Source: Promicromonospora sp. Populi (GTDB taxonomy: Bacteria; Actinomycetota; Actinomycetes; Actinomycetales; Cellulomonadaceae). From it: a DNA stretch of 64,000 nt. The DNA is taken from assembly GCF_041081105.1 (NCBI RefSeq), contig NZ_CP163528.1, forward strand, positions 3,906,001-3,970,000, read 5' to 3'. The position numbers and the translations under genes are program-made. Each line of letters starts with the position of its first letter. Position 1 is the stretch's first letter. The notes under the pieces are model-generated. The model was not told the origin of the DNA and did not search any database. It worked only from the letters and a program-made list of their open reading frames with translations. Below are positions 1-6,868 of this stretch, piece after piece.

Positions 1-125
1 ACGCTCGGCGAGTAGTCGTCCGGGCGGAACGAGCCCGCGTGAACATCCACGCTCAGGGCCTCGATAGCCCACAGGCCATCCAGGACGATGATCCCCGCCA
101 GGAGGTTCCCCACCGGCGCGGTCAT
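1..125 (-). CDS. Hypothetical protein of an AICE, N-terminal part only (runs off the left edge)
   Basis: An ATG at 125-123 opens a frame that stays open for 41 codons to the window edge (MTAPVGNLLAGIIVLDGLWA...). It overlaps the stop of the gene at 125-514 by one base (TGATG), so the two are probably translationally coupled in one operon leading leftwards. The first 25 residues are hydrophobic and could be a membrane segment. I do not recognise the family. Its place behind the small AICE protein suggests a role in the transfer or maintenance module, but that is inference from position. Confidence 0.5.
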   Translation of the reverse strand, partial: MTAPVGNLLAGIIVLDGLWAIEALSVDVHAGSFRPDDYSPS

Positions 126-514
126 CAGGCAGCCGCCTTCCTGGTGTCGGCAGCCGAGTCGGCCATCTCCGCGATGGAACCGGCCTCCCACGACGTCGAG
201 AGACCACCGTTGGCCCGGATCACCCGGACCGACGCCACCAGGTCGGTGAACTGAATCGGCGTGAACAGCGACGGAGCAGGCATGGCCTGCGCCGGAACCG
301 TCACCTTGACCGACTCCGTCGAGACTCGGCCCCACTGCTCGGACTGGTACACGACCTCGACGCCCCACAGCGGAACGCCCGTGCCCTCCTGCCGCGCCTG
401 GTTGTCACCCGGACGACGCTTGCCCTCCGGCGTGTCGACCCACTCCATGACCGGCTCAACCACACCGGTCGCCACCATCTGCTGTCGCTTGCTGTCTACA
501 GCGAACGTAGCCAT
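125..514 (-). CDS. Small conserved AICE protein of unknown function (129 aa)
   Basis: The protein begins MATFAVDSKRQQMVATGVVE and continues with a motif around residues 40-52 (TGVPLWGVEVVYQ). This start and the 'VPLWGVEV' motif are typical of small proteins found beside the FtsK/TraB translocase and KorSA-type regulators in actinomycete integrative and conjugative elements; their function is unknown to me. The start at 514 is chosen because a GAGGAG ribosome site lies 8 bases upstream, while longer frames have none. It is read away from the GntR gene, and the shared promoter region holds palindromic operators. The stop overlaps the start of the next gene. Confidence 0.75.
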   Translation of the reverse strand: MATFAVDSKRQQMVATGVVEPVMEWVDTPEGKRRPGDNQARQEGTGVPLWGVEVVYQSEQWGRVSTESVKVTVPAQAMPAPSLFTPIQFTDLVASVRVIRANGGLSTSWEAGSIAEMADSAADTRKAAA

Positions 515-537
515 CTCATCTTCTCCTCTTGTCCTAA

Positions 538-553
538 GGTCCTCATTAGGACC
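538..553. promoter_or_regulatory. Candidate GntR operator 1 (imperfect palindrome)
   Basis: GGTCCTCATTAGGACC is a 16-bp palindrome with a two-base mismatch at its centre. It lies between the divergent small AICE gene (start 514) and the GntR gene. It shares the GTCCTCAT..AGGAC core with the perfect palindrome at 592-607, which suggests one regulator binds both. Assignment to the neighbouring GntR protein is inferred from position and from KorSA-type autoregulation. Confidence 0.55.
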
Positions 554-591
554 CGCGACACAAGAGAAGCACGGGGCGACTACAGTCGTCA

Positions 592-607
592 AGTCCTCAT
601 GAGGACT
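592..607. promoter_or_regulatory. Candidate GntR operator 2 (perfect 16-bp palindrome)
   Basis: AGTCCTCATGAGGACT is its own reverse complement. It lies about 60 bp before the likely GntR start and 54 bp from operator 1. Two matching sites in a divergent promoter fit a repressor controlling itself and the leftward operon. Confidence 0.6.
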
Positions 608-667
608 ACAGTTGAACCAGTTGGTCGATACCGGCCCCACAGACCACTACGACGAAGGGAGATGCAC

Positions 668-1459
668 GTGGTAGACGGCGGATCACGCGGCAACTCGCGC
701 GTGAAGAAGTACCACCAGATCGCGGACGCGATCCGGTCTCAGATCCGAGAGGGAGTCCTGCCGATCGGCAGCAAACTCCCAGCCGAGACGGCGATAGCCG
801 AGGACCACAACACCAGCGTGCCGACCGTGCGCCAGGCGATGGGTGTGCTCCGGGCGGAAGGTCTGATCGAGTCCCGCCAAGGCATCGGGACCTTCGTCCG
901 TGAGACCCGTCGCTTCGAACGACGGTCCCGTCATCGTTACGGCGGGGCTCGCGCCCGGACCGGCCTGCTGAACAACACGTTCCGACACGACATCATCAGC
1001 GCCGGGCCAGAGCCAGCACCCGAACGCATCGCTGAGGCAATGGGCATCCCTACGGGTACGGACGTGATCGTTCGACGCCGTGACCTCTACGACGAGAGGA
1101 ACGAGCTGCAAGAGATCGGTGCCTCCTACCTGCCCGCTGACTTCGCCGCAGGCACCTACCTCGCTGAGCCAAAGGTGGTACCCAAGGCTCTGTTCCGTTG
1201 CGTCGAGGAACTGACCGGTAAGCGCTACGCCTACGCGGTCGATCATTGGATTTCGCGACCGGCCGCCGTCGAAGAAGCCGAGGCGTTCGGTCTCCCGCTC
1301 GGGGCATATGTGGTGCACATCGTTCACACCGCGACCGACGACGACGGCGACGTCTTGGAAGTGTCCGAGAGCATCTGGCCCGCCGACCGACTGGCGTTCA
1401 TTGATGAGTACGAGATTCCGTCAGAGGCCCAGCCAGGTGCCCTAAAGTCGGACATCTGA
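668..1459 (+). CDS. GntR/HutC-family transcriptional regulator (KorSA-like)
   Basis: This is a DNA-binding repressor of 263 residues. Residues about 15-80 form the GntR winged helix (YHQIADAIRSQI, then LPAETAIAEDHNTSVPTVRQ). Residues about 100-255 resemble a UTRA effector domain, as in HutC-type regulators. In pSAM2-like elements such proteins (KorSA) repress transfer and replication genes and themselves. GTG 668 is preferred because GAAGGGAG ends 6 bases upstream; ATG 662 almost touches that site, and an earlier ATG at 599 lies inside the palindromic operator. The stop overlaps the next start (TGATG), so the 2H phosphoesterase is coupled to it. The effector ligand cannot be told. Confidence 0.85.
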   Translation: MVDGGSRGNSRVKKYHQIADAIRSQIREGVLPIGSKLPAETAIAEDHNTSVPTVRQAMGVLRAEGLIESRQGIGTFVRETRRFERRSRHRYGGARARTGLLNNTFRHDIISAGPEPAPERIAEAMGIPTGTDVIVRRRDLYDERNELQEIGASYLPADFAAGTYLAEPKVVPKALFRCVEELTGKRYAYAVDHWISRPAAVEEAEAFGLPLGAYVVHIVHTATDDDGDVLEVSESIWPADRLAFIDEYEIPSEAQPGALKSDI

Positions 1460-2100
1460 TGACCGACTACGAAGCGCTCTATGCGGACCATGACTCGATG
1501 GCCGACCACTGGTGGTGGCGTCCCGGCTGGCACGTCGGGACCAGGTTCTACTCCTGGCACATCACCCAGGATGACCAACCAGAGGTCCGCGACCTGCTGC
1601 ACAACTACCGCGACGCCATAGACACCATCAGCACCCTCGATCCGGTCCCCGATCGGTGGTTACACATGACACTGCAAGGCGTCGGGCACGTCTCGGACGT
1701 CGATCCGGCGACGCTCGACAGTGTGACTACGGCCGTAGCAGATCGGCTCGGACACCTCGCACCCGTGGCGACGACATACCAGCGGGTGCACATCTCGGGT
1801 GAAGCCTTGATTCTCCCGCCCAGCGATCCTGAGCCGTTTACTGACATACGTCGTGCGATCCGGCAGGGCATCACGGATGCACTCGGAGAATGCCCAGAGG
1901 CCGACGTCGGTTTCCGCGCCCACGTCTCAGCCGCGTACAGCAATGCCAGCGCCGACGCCGCACCCATTCGCAAAGTCCTCGACCGTGCACAGCCATTGAC
2001 GCCTGTGCAGGCCACCTACACCCACGTCGCGCTGATCCGTATGCACCGCGACCACCGGATGTACGAGTGGGACACCATCCGGTCTGTCCCGCTCGGCTGA
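1459..2100 (+). CDS. 2H phosphoesterase / 2'-5' RNA ligase family protein
   Basis: The 213-residue protein carries the two short His motifs of the 2H phosphoesterase superfamily: His69-Met-Thr-Leu (WLHMTLQG) and His155-Val-Ser (FRAHVSAAY). Family members open 2',3'-cyclic phosphates or join and cut 2'-5' phosphodiester bonds in RNA. The start codon overlaps the GntR stop, so the pair is one operon. This pairing is common in actinomycete integrative elements, but the role there is not established. The natural substrate cannot be predicted. Confidence 0.8.
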   Translation: MTDYEALYADHDSMADHWWWRPGWHVGTRFYSWHITQDDQPEVRDLLHNYRDAIDTISTLDPVPDRWLHMTLQGVGHVSDVDPATLDSVTTAVADRLGHLAPVATTYQRVHISGEALILPPSDPEPFTDIRRAIRQGITDALGECPEADVGFRAHVSAAYSNASADAAPIRKVLDRAQPLTPVQATYTHVALIRMHRDHRMYEWDTIRSVPLG

Positions 2101-2149
2101 TCAGGCTCCGTCGCCTTCGCGGGGAGCGGCTGCCGAATTGACCTTTACA

Positions 2150-2280
2150 AGATCAAGGCGCGCCTCCGGCGCGCAGGCCCGCGCCTGCGGCGGGGCCCCG
2201 CGATGGGGACCCCCGCGCGGCGGGCCTGGCGGCCCTTGCGCACCCCCACCGCACCCCACCGCCAGCGCGAGCCCCACACA
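2150..2280. other. Very GC-rich stretch with short overlapping palindromes
   Basis: After the 2H phosphoesterase gene about 130 bp are almost entirely G and C, with overlapping short palindromes (for example GGCGCGCC at about 2157 and GGGGCCCCG near 2193). No convincing gene is present. In AICEs such non-coding stretches can hold the cis-acting transfer locus recognised by TraB. No known 8-bp repeat was recognised, so that role is only a possibility. Confidence 0.3.
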
Positions 2281-2286
2281 CGACAA

Positions 2287-2317
2287 AGACGGCCCTGGAT
2301 CACTACCAGGACCGTCT
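2287..2317 (+). terminator. Stem-loop terminator after the GntR-2H operon
   Basis: AGACGG (2287-2292) pairs with CCGTCT (2312-2317) and CCTGG (2294-2298) with CCAGG (2306-2310), leaving a 7-base loop and one mismatch. It is followed by CTCTTTG, a short T-rich run. It sits between the rightward 2H gene and the end of the leftward gene at 2333, so it may end both transcripts. Confidence 0.6.
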
Positions 2318-2332
2318 CTCTTTGTGCCCAGA

Positions 2333-2593
2333 TCAGGCCCGCATCGCTAGCCCGTCCGGGTCATACCGCATCGCTCGACGCACGCCGTCATCAGCCGGGA
2401 AGGGCACGTGATACGTCTTGACGTTCCCATCCCACCTCGGCGTCTGACCGCCCAAGCAGCGGCGCCTGCCGTCTACCGGCTCACCGGCCGCAGTCCAGTA
2501 GTACCAGCCCGTCTCAGCACGGCGGAGGGTAACGAGCTCTCGGCAGAAACTGCATCGCTCCGACGTACCTGTGGGCGGCATCTCGTCGGGCAT
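2333..2593 (-). CDS. Small cysteine-containing hypothetical protein of the AICE (86 aa)
   Basis: The frame encodes 86 residues starting MPDEMPPTGTSERCSFCREL. A CxxC pair near residues 14-17 and a later Cys near residue 46 could bind zinc, but there is no full zinc-ribbon pattern. A GGGAAG motif about 9 bases before the ATG supports this start over longer frames that run into the upstream gene. It lies about 40 bp after the lipoprotein gene on the same strand. I do not recognise the family. Confidence 0.5.
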   Translation of the reverse strand: MPDEMPPTGTSERCSFCRELVTLRRAETGWYYWTAAGEPVDGRRRCLGGQTPRWDGNVKTYHVPFPADDGVRRAMRYDPDGLAMRA

Positions 2594-2633
2594 GAAAAGA
2601 ATCTTCCCTGATGGATGCCCGATTTTCAAACCA

Positions 2634-3158
2634 CTAATCACGACCGGCCAGTTCCCCCGCGAGGCTCCACAGATCCATGCCGTTGTGCTCGGGATCGAGC
2701 CCACGAACGATCACGCCGACCTGGACACCAGCCTCCGACGTCCACTCGGCAGCCCACCCCGAACCCTGGGACGCGGCCCACATCCGAGAGTCCTCCATGA
2801 CGACGTAGGGCCTCGGCTCGTCGTAGACCTCATCCAACGTCGCCATGAAGTCATCCAGCGGCGCCGGACCCATCACAGCAGCAAGCCAACCCGTCTCACG
2901 TGTCAGCCACCGGCAAGCATGGGTGTCGTCCCCGAGGGACACGTACTCCCGCTCCGTCACATCGCCACCGAGCAGCCGCGCAGCCTGGTCGGTCCCGGCA
3001 TCGCACAGGGTCCGGGTCTCAGCCGCTACCGACGACGAGACAGACGGAGACGCAGAAGGCGACGGCGACGGCGAGGGGACCGGGGTCGGCGGCGCGGCGG
3101 TACACCCAGCTAGCAGAGCGACCAGCGCGAGAGCCGCCATCTTTGGTGCATGGCGCAT
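2634..3158 (-). CDS. Putative lipoprotein, unknown function (174 aa)
   Basis: The start MRHAPKMAALALVALLAGC is a lipoprotein signal with lipobox LLAGC, so the mature protein should be anchored outside the membrane. A Pro/Ser-rich linker of about 25 residues follows. The remaining domain (about residues 50-174) contains two cysteines (TLCDAG and HACRW) that could form a disulfide. This layout resembles DUF3558-type actinobacterial lipoproteins, but the match is weak. ATG 3158 has no clear ribosome site; an internal ATG follows six codons later. Lipoproteins of mobile elements may act in exclusion or cell contact; that is speculation. Confidence 0.6.
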   Translation of the reverse strand: MRHAPKMAALALVALLAGCTAAPPTPVPSPSPSPSASPSVSSSVAAETRTLCDAGTDQAARLLGGDVTEREYVSLGDDTHACRWLTRETGWLAAVMGPAPLDDFMATLDEVYDEPRPYVVMEDSRMWAASQGSGWAAEWTSEAGVQVGVIVRGLDPEHNGMDLWSLAGELAGRD

Positions 3159-3257
3159 GAACACAGCCTGCGGCGAGGAACAGTGGTGCGCGATCCGAAC
3201 AGGCGGAGCCTCCGGCGGACACCCGGGAATCAAGAGGATCAGGGGAGCCCGCGGTGC

Positions 3258-3440
3258 CCCTGGTCCTCCGTCATCCGTTGGCTTAACCGGGACCCTGACA
3301 CCGAACCCGCCGTCAGTGCAACAGGTCCCGCCGACCGAGCACACCACCTCACCCCGACTCGACGGGCGGGACCTGTTGCACTGACGGCAGAACCGACGTC
3401 CGAGACGTGCCCCGCGCCAACGGATGACGGAGGACCAGGG
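3258..3440. repeat. Nested pair of perfect inverted repeats at the AICE border
   Basis: The outer arms, 3258-3282 and 3416-3440, are exact reverse complements over 25 bp. Inside them, 3309-3332 and 3365-3388 are exact reverse complements over 24 bp with a 32-base loop. The spacers between outer and inner arms are 26 and 27 bp and do not match. There is no T-run and no convergent gene pair here, so an ordinary terminator does not explain it. It lies between the lipoprotein start and the chromosomal xth remnant. An element end, recombinase site or origin structure is possible. Confidence 0.85.
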
Positions 3441-3581
3441 ACCCCGAGCCAGGAGCATGGTGGAGTCACAGACCCGCACGAGCACCCCAACCAGTTACAC
3501 ACGAGTTACACAGGACATTGAGAAACGCCGCGAAATGACGCGAGATGGCGCACGCCGTCACACGCTCTCACCTGCGCGTTT
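3441..3581. other. Probable junction between AICE and chromosome
   Basis: This stretch has no supported gene and no recognisable tRNA. It separates the nested inverted repeats from the 3' end of the truncated xth gene. A near direct repeat (GTTACACACGAGTTACACAGG, around 3493-3514) is visible. If the genes to the left are an integrated element, its right attachment site should lie here or within the last codons of xth. Confidence 0.35.
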
Positions 3582-4337
3582 TCAGGCCGCGAGCAGGTAG
3601 GCCGGGTGCGGCTGAAAGTAGTCCCAATAGGTGTAGGTGTGCTCGTCCGGGAGGAACTTTCGCGTCAGCTCCGTGTACCCGGCGGCACCAAAGGCGTCGA
3701 ACGCGGCTCGCTCGGGCGGCGACACGTGGGTCTTCCCGGCGAAGTCCGCGGCGTTGTACACGTCGGTGTCGAGCGGGATCACGTTCCAGTCGCCCATGAG
3801 CGCAACGGCGTCGCCGTCGCCCCCACCCCACGAAGTGTCCTCGCTGCGCTGCGGTACTTCGCGGGGACCCCGAGGTTCGGCCCAGGTCTGTGCCGAGGCC
3901 CGCAGGGCCTCCAGCCAGGCGAGCTTGTAGGCGTAGTGCGGGTCGTCGAGGGCGCGGCCGTGCGGTACGTAGAGGCTCCAGACGCGGATACCCCCGCAGG
4001 TTGCGCCGATGGCGCGCGCCTCGATCGGTGGTTCGACGTCGAGGAGCGCGTCCGGGTCGCCGTCGACGATCGCCTTGGCGAAGCCCGGCTGCCCCGGGAA
4101 CTGGGTGGCGACGTCGGTCAGGCCGACGCGCGACACGATCGCCACGCCGTTCCACTGCGAGAGCCCGAAGTGCGCCACCTCGTACCCGGCGGCCTCGAAG
4201 GCCGCCGTCGGGAACTGGTCGTCGCGGCACTTGGTCTCCTGGATCGCCAGGACGTCGGTCTGAGACCGGTCGAGAAAGGCGAGCACGCGGTCGACCCGCG
4301 TGCGGATGGAGTTGACGTTCCACGTGGTGAGGCGCAC
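3582..4337 (-). CDS. xth: Exodeoxyribonuclease III (Xth family), C-terminally truncated
   Basis: Family members are Mg-dependent 3'-5' exonucleases and AP endonucleases in base excision repair. The N-terminus matches well (MRLTTWNVNSIRTRV, QETKCRDDQFP with the metal-binding Glu, then GDWNVIP). The frame stops at residue 251, soon after YTYWDYF; the usual last 40 or so residues with the RIDF and SDHxP motifs, including the catalytic His, are missing. The last ten residues (QPHPAYLLAA) do not look like Xth. The break coincides with the presumed AICE border. The GTG start at 4337 has a TAGGCT box 6 bases upstream and no ribosome site, so the mRNA is probably leaderless. It may be inactive. Confidence 0.8.
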   Translation of the reverse strand: MRLTTWNVNSIRTRVDRVLAFLDRSQTDVLAIQETKCRDDQFPTAAFEAAGYEVAHFGLSQWNGVAIVSRVGLTDVATQFPGQPGFAKAIVDGDPDALLDVEPPIEARAIGATCGGIRVWSLYVPHGRALDDPHYAYKLAWLEALRASAQTWAEPRGPREVPQRSEDTSWGGGDGDAVALMGDWNVIPLDTDVYNAADFAGKTHVSPPERAAFDAFGAAGYTELTRKFLPDEHTYTYWDYFQPHPAYLLAA

Positions 4338-4343
4338 GGACTC

Positions 4344-4367
4344 AGCCTATGTTCACCCGACTAGGCT
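4344..4367. promoter_or_regulatory. Back-to-back leaderless promoters for xth and the ABC transporter
   Basis: TAGGCT occurs on the minus strand at 4344-4349, 6 bases before the xth GTG, and on the plus strand at 4362-4367, 6 bases before the transporter GTG at 4374. The two boxes are only 12 bp apart, so the -35 area of each promoter covers the -10 or start of the other. Both mRNAs should begin at or next to the start codon. Confidence 0.65.
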
Positions 4368-4373
4368 GGCTTT

Positions 4374-5897
4374 GTGCAGATCCTTACCGGGCGCCGCGCC
4401 GTCGGCGCCGTCGTCGTCCTCACCGCCGCGGCGCTCGTCGCGGCGTGCTCCGCCGGGAGCGATTCTGGTGGGGCTGAGGATGGGGCGCGCACGGCCGTCG
4501 TCGTCGGACTGACCGGGGAGCCGACCAATCTCGACTTCACGACGACGTCGGGCTCGGCGATCCCGCAGCTCCTGCTGAACAACGTGTACGAGGGCCTGGT
4601 GACCATCGACCAGGAGGGTGAGGTGCAGCCGCAGCTCGCCGAGTCGTGGGAGCTCAACGGGAACCGCACCGTCTACACGTTCATGCTGCACGAGAGCGTG
4701 ACGTTCTCCGACGGCTCGCCGTTCACGGCGGACGACGTCGTCGCCTCGATCGGCCGGGTCCAGGACGACTGGACGCTGAGCCTCAGGTCCAAGATGGACG
4801 TGGTCGAGCGGGCCGAGGCGATCAGCGACACCGAGGTCGCCGTGACCCTGGCGCACCCGAGCAACTCCTGGCTGTTCGACATGGGCACGTCCGTGGGCGC
4901 CATGTTCCCGGACGACCTGTCCGCCGACCTGGCGACCGAGACGGTCGGCACCGGGCCTTACACGGTCGAGGAGGTCGCGCCGGGCGAGCAGATCACGCTC
5001 GCGGCCCGCGACGACTACTGGGGCGAGGCACCCGCCGTCACCGACGTCACCGTCCGCTATTTCGCCGACGCCAACGCTCAGGCCAACGCAGTGCGCGCCG
5101 GCGACATCGACATGGCGTACAACCTGCAGGCCCCCGACCTCCTGACCGGGCTCGAAGGGGACGAGCGCCTCCAGGTCATCGACGGCACCTCGACGGGCGA
5201 GGTGCTGCTCGCACTGAACAACGCCGAGCCGCCCTTCGACGACCTCGACGTGCGCCGCGCGGTCATGTACGCGATCGACCGGCAGGCGGTCCTCGACACG
5301 GCCTGGGCCGGGCGCGGGGAGCTCATCGGGTCGATGGTGCCGCCCACCGACCCGTACTACCAGGACCTGACGGACGCCTACCCGTACGACCCGGACCGGG
5401 CCCGGGAGCTGCTCAGGGACGCCGGCGCCGAGAACCTGAGCATCACCTTCGACGTGCCCACCCGCCCCTACGCGGAGGCCGTCGCCCAGGTTGTGGTGTC
5501 CCAGCTCGCGGACGTGGGCATCGACGCGACGATCGTCCCGGCCGAGTTCCCCGCCGTCTGGCTGGACAAGGTGTTCACCCGGCACGACTACCAGATGTCC
5601 GTGATCCTGCACACCGAGGCCCGGGACATCCTGACGGTCTTCGGCGACCCCGACTACTACATCGGCTACGACAACCCGCGGCTCGGCGAGGTCGCCGAGA
5701 CCGCGGACGAGGGCAGCCCCGACCAGTACGTCGCGGGCATGCAGGAGGTCGCCCGCATGGTGGTCGACGACGCCGCGAGCGACCCGCTGTTCCTGTTCCC
5801 CAACACGGTGGTGGCCGACGCAGGCCTGACGGGCATCGCCGCGAACGCGACCACCGAGTCGATGAACCTCACCGGCCTACGTTGGTCGGAAGGCTGA
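4374..5897 (+). CDS. ABC transporter substrate-binding lipoprotein (peptide/nickel, SBP family 5)
   Basis: The 507-residue protein has a lipoprotein signal ending LVAAC (Cys25) and then an SBP_bac_5 (DppA/OppA-like) domain. Recognisable parts are the opening LTGEPTNLDF, the 'NVYEGLVTIDQEGEVQPQLAESWE' region near residue 65 and DVRRAVMYAIDR near residue 300. It should capture a peptide, oligosaccharide or metal complex outside the membrane and pass it to the two permeases that follow. The GTG start has no ribosome site but a TAGGCT box 6 bases upstream. The permease gene follows after 23 bp. Substrate cannot be deduced. Confidence 0.9.
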   Translation: MQILTGRRAVGAVVVLTAAALVAACSAGSDSGGAEDGARTAVVVGLTGEPTNLDFTTTSGSAIPQLLLNNVYEGLVTIDQEGEVQPQLAESWELNGNRTVYTFMLHESVTFSDGSPFTADDVVASIGRVQDDWTLSLRSKMDVVERAEAISDTEVAVTLAHPSNSWLFDMGTSVGAMFPDDLSADLATETVGTGPYTVEEVAPGEQITLAARDDYWGEAPAVTDVTVRYFADANAQANAVRAGDIDMAYNLQAPDLLTGLEGDERLQVIDGTSTGEVLLALNNAEPPFDDLDVRRAVMYAIDRQAVLDTAWAGRGELIGSMVPPTDPYYQDLTDAYPYDPDRARELLRDAGAENLSITFDVPTRPYAEAVAQVVVSQLADVGIDATIVPAEFPAVWLDKVFTRHDYQMSVILHTEARDILTVFGDPDYYIGYDNPRLGEVAETADEGSPDQYVAGMQEVARMVVDDAASDPLFLFPNTVVADAGLTGIAANATTESMNLTGLRWSEG

Positions 5898-5920
5898 GCC
5901 GGCCCGCCGCCGGAAGACCC

Positions 5921-6868
5921 GTGGCCAGGAAGCTCCTCTCGCACCTCGTCCAGCTGGTCGCCACGCTCCTCGTGGCGACAGCTGTGATCTTCGTGCTGCT
6001 CCGGGTGCTGCCCGGCGACCCCGCGGCCGTCGCGCTCGGGATCGAGGCCTCGCCTGAGGCGCTCGCGGCCTGGCGCGCCGAGCACGGCACCGACGGGCCG
6101 CTGGTCATGCAGTACCTGCAGTGGGTGGGCGGGCTGCTCACCGGCGACCTCGGCACGAGCTACGTGACGTCGCAGGACCTCACGCCGCTGGTCGCGGACC
6201 GGGTGCAGGTGACGGGCATCCTGGTGCTGCTTGCTTTGCTGATCGCCCTGGTGGTGGCGGTGCCGGTGGGCACGCTGGCCGCCGTCTGGCACCGGAACGC
6301 CGGGGGAGTGACGCTGTCCGCGGTGAGCCAGGTGGGTGTGGCCGTGCCGAACTTCCTGGTGGGCGTGCTGCTCGTGTCGTTGTTCGCGGTGCGGCTGGGC
6401 TGGCTGCCGTCGGGCGGCTGGGTGGCGCCCGTGGACGGCCTCGGTGAGTTCTGGCGGCACGTGTTGCTGCCCGCCCTCGCACTCGGCTCCGTGCAGGCCG
6501 CGATCATCTCGCGGTACGTGCGCAGCGCCGTGCTGGAGATCATGCGCGAGGACTTCCTGCGCACCGCCCGCGCCAAGGGGCTCACCTATACGGGCGCACT
6601 CGTGAAGCACGGGCTGCGTGCCGCCGGCGTGCCCATCGTGACGGTCGTGGGCGTGCAGGTCGCGTCCATGCTGATCGGCGCCGTCGTGATCGAGCGGGTA
6701 TTCGCCGTGCCCGGCCTCGGCAGCCTGCTGCTGGACTCCGTGGGCAACCGTGACCTGCTCGCCGTGCAGTCGATAGTGGCGGTGCTCGTGGTGCTGGTGG
6801 TGCTGCTCAACTTCCTGGTCGACCTCGCCTACACCCTGCTGGACCCGCGCCTGCGGAGGGCCTCGTGA
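5921..6868 (+). CDS. ABC transporter permease (DppB/OppB-like)
   Basis: The 315-residue protein starts at GTG 5921 (MARKLLSHLVQLVATLLVAT) with GGAAG a few bases upstream. It has the OppB layout: a first membrane helix, the motif LLRVLPGDPAAVALG, a periplasmic loop and five further helices. The EAA-like cytoplasmic loop reads EIMREDFLRTARAKGLTYTG. It forms half of the transmembrane channel. Its stop overlaps the start of the next gene (GTGA), so the second permease/ATPase fusion is translated with it. Confidence 0.9.
   Translation: MARKLLSHLVQLVATLLVATAVIFVLLRVLPGDPAAVALGIEASPEALAAWRAEHGTDGPLVMQYLQWVGGLLTGDLGTSYVTSQDLTPLVADRVQVTGILVLLALLIALVVAVPVGTLAAVWHRNAGGVTLSAVSQVGVAVPNFLVGVLLVSLFAVRLGWLPSGGWVAPVDGLGEFWRHVLLPALALGSVQAAIISRYVRSAVLEIMREDFLRTARAKGLTYTGALVKHGLRAAGVPIVTVVGVQVASMLIGAVVIERVFAVPGLGSLLLDSVGNRDLLAVQSIVAVLVVLVVLLNFLVDLAYTLLDPRLRRAS

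Noticed and set aside
3441..3581. A tRNA gene as the integration site of the AICE
   Set aside because: No acceptor stem, T-loop or anticodon arm could be built in this stretch; truncation of xth is a better clue to the site.
4353..5612. A 419-codon minus-strand frame opposite the substrate-binding protein
   Set aside because: Repetitive Val/Gly/Arg/His composition without motif, opposite a clear lipoprotein gene.
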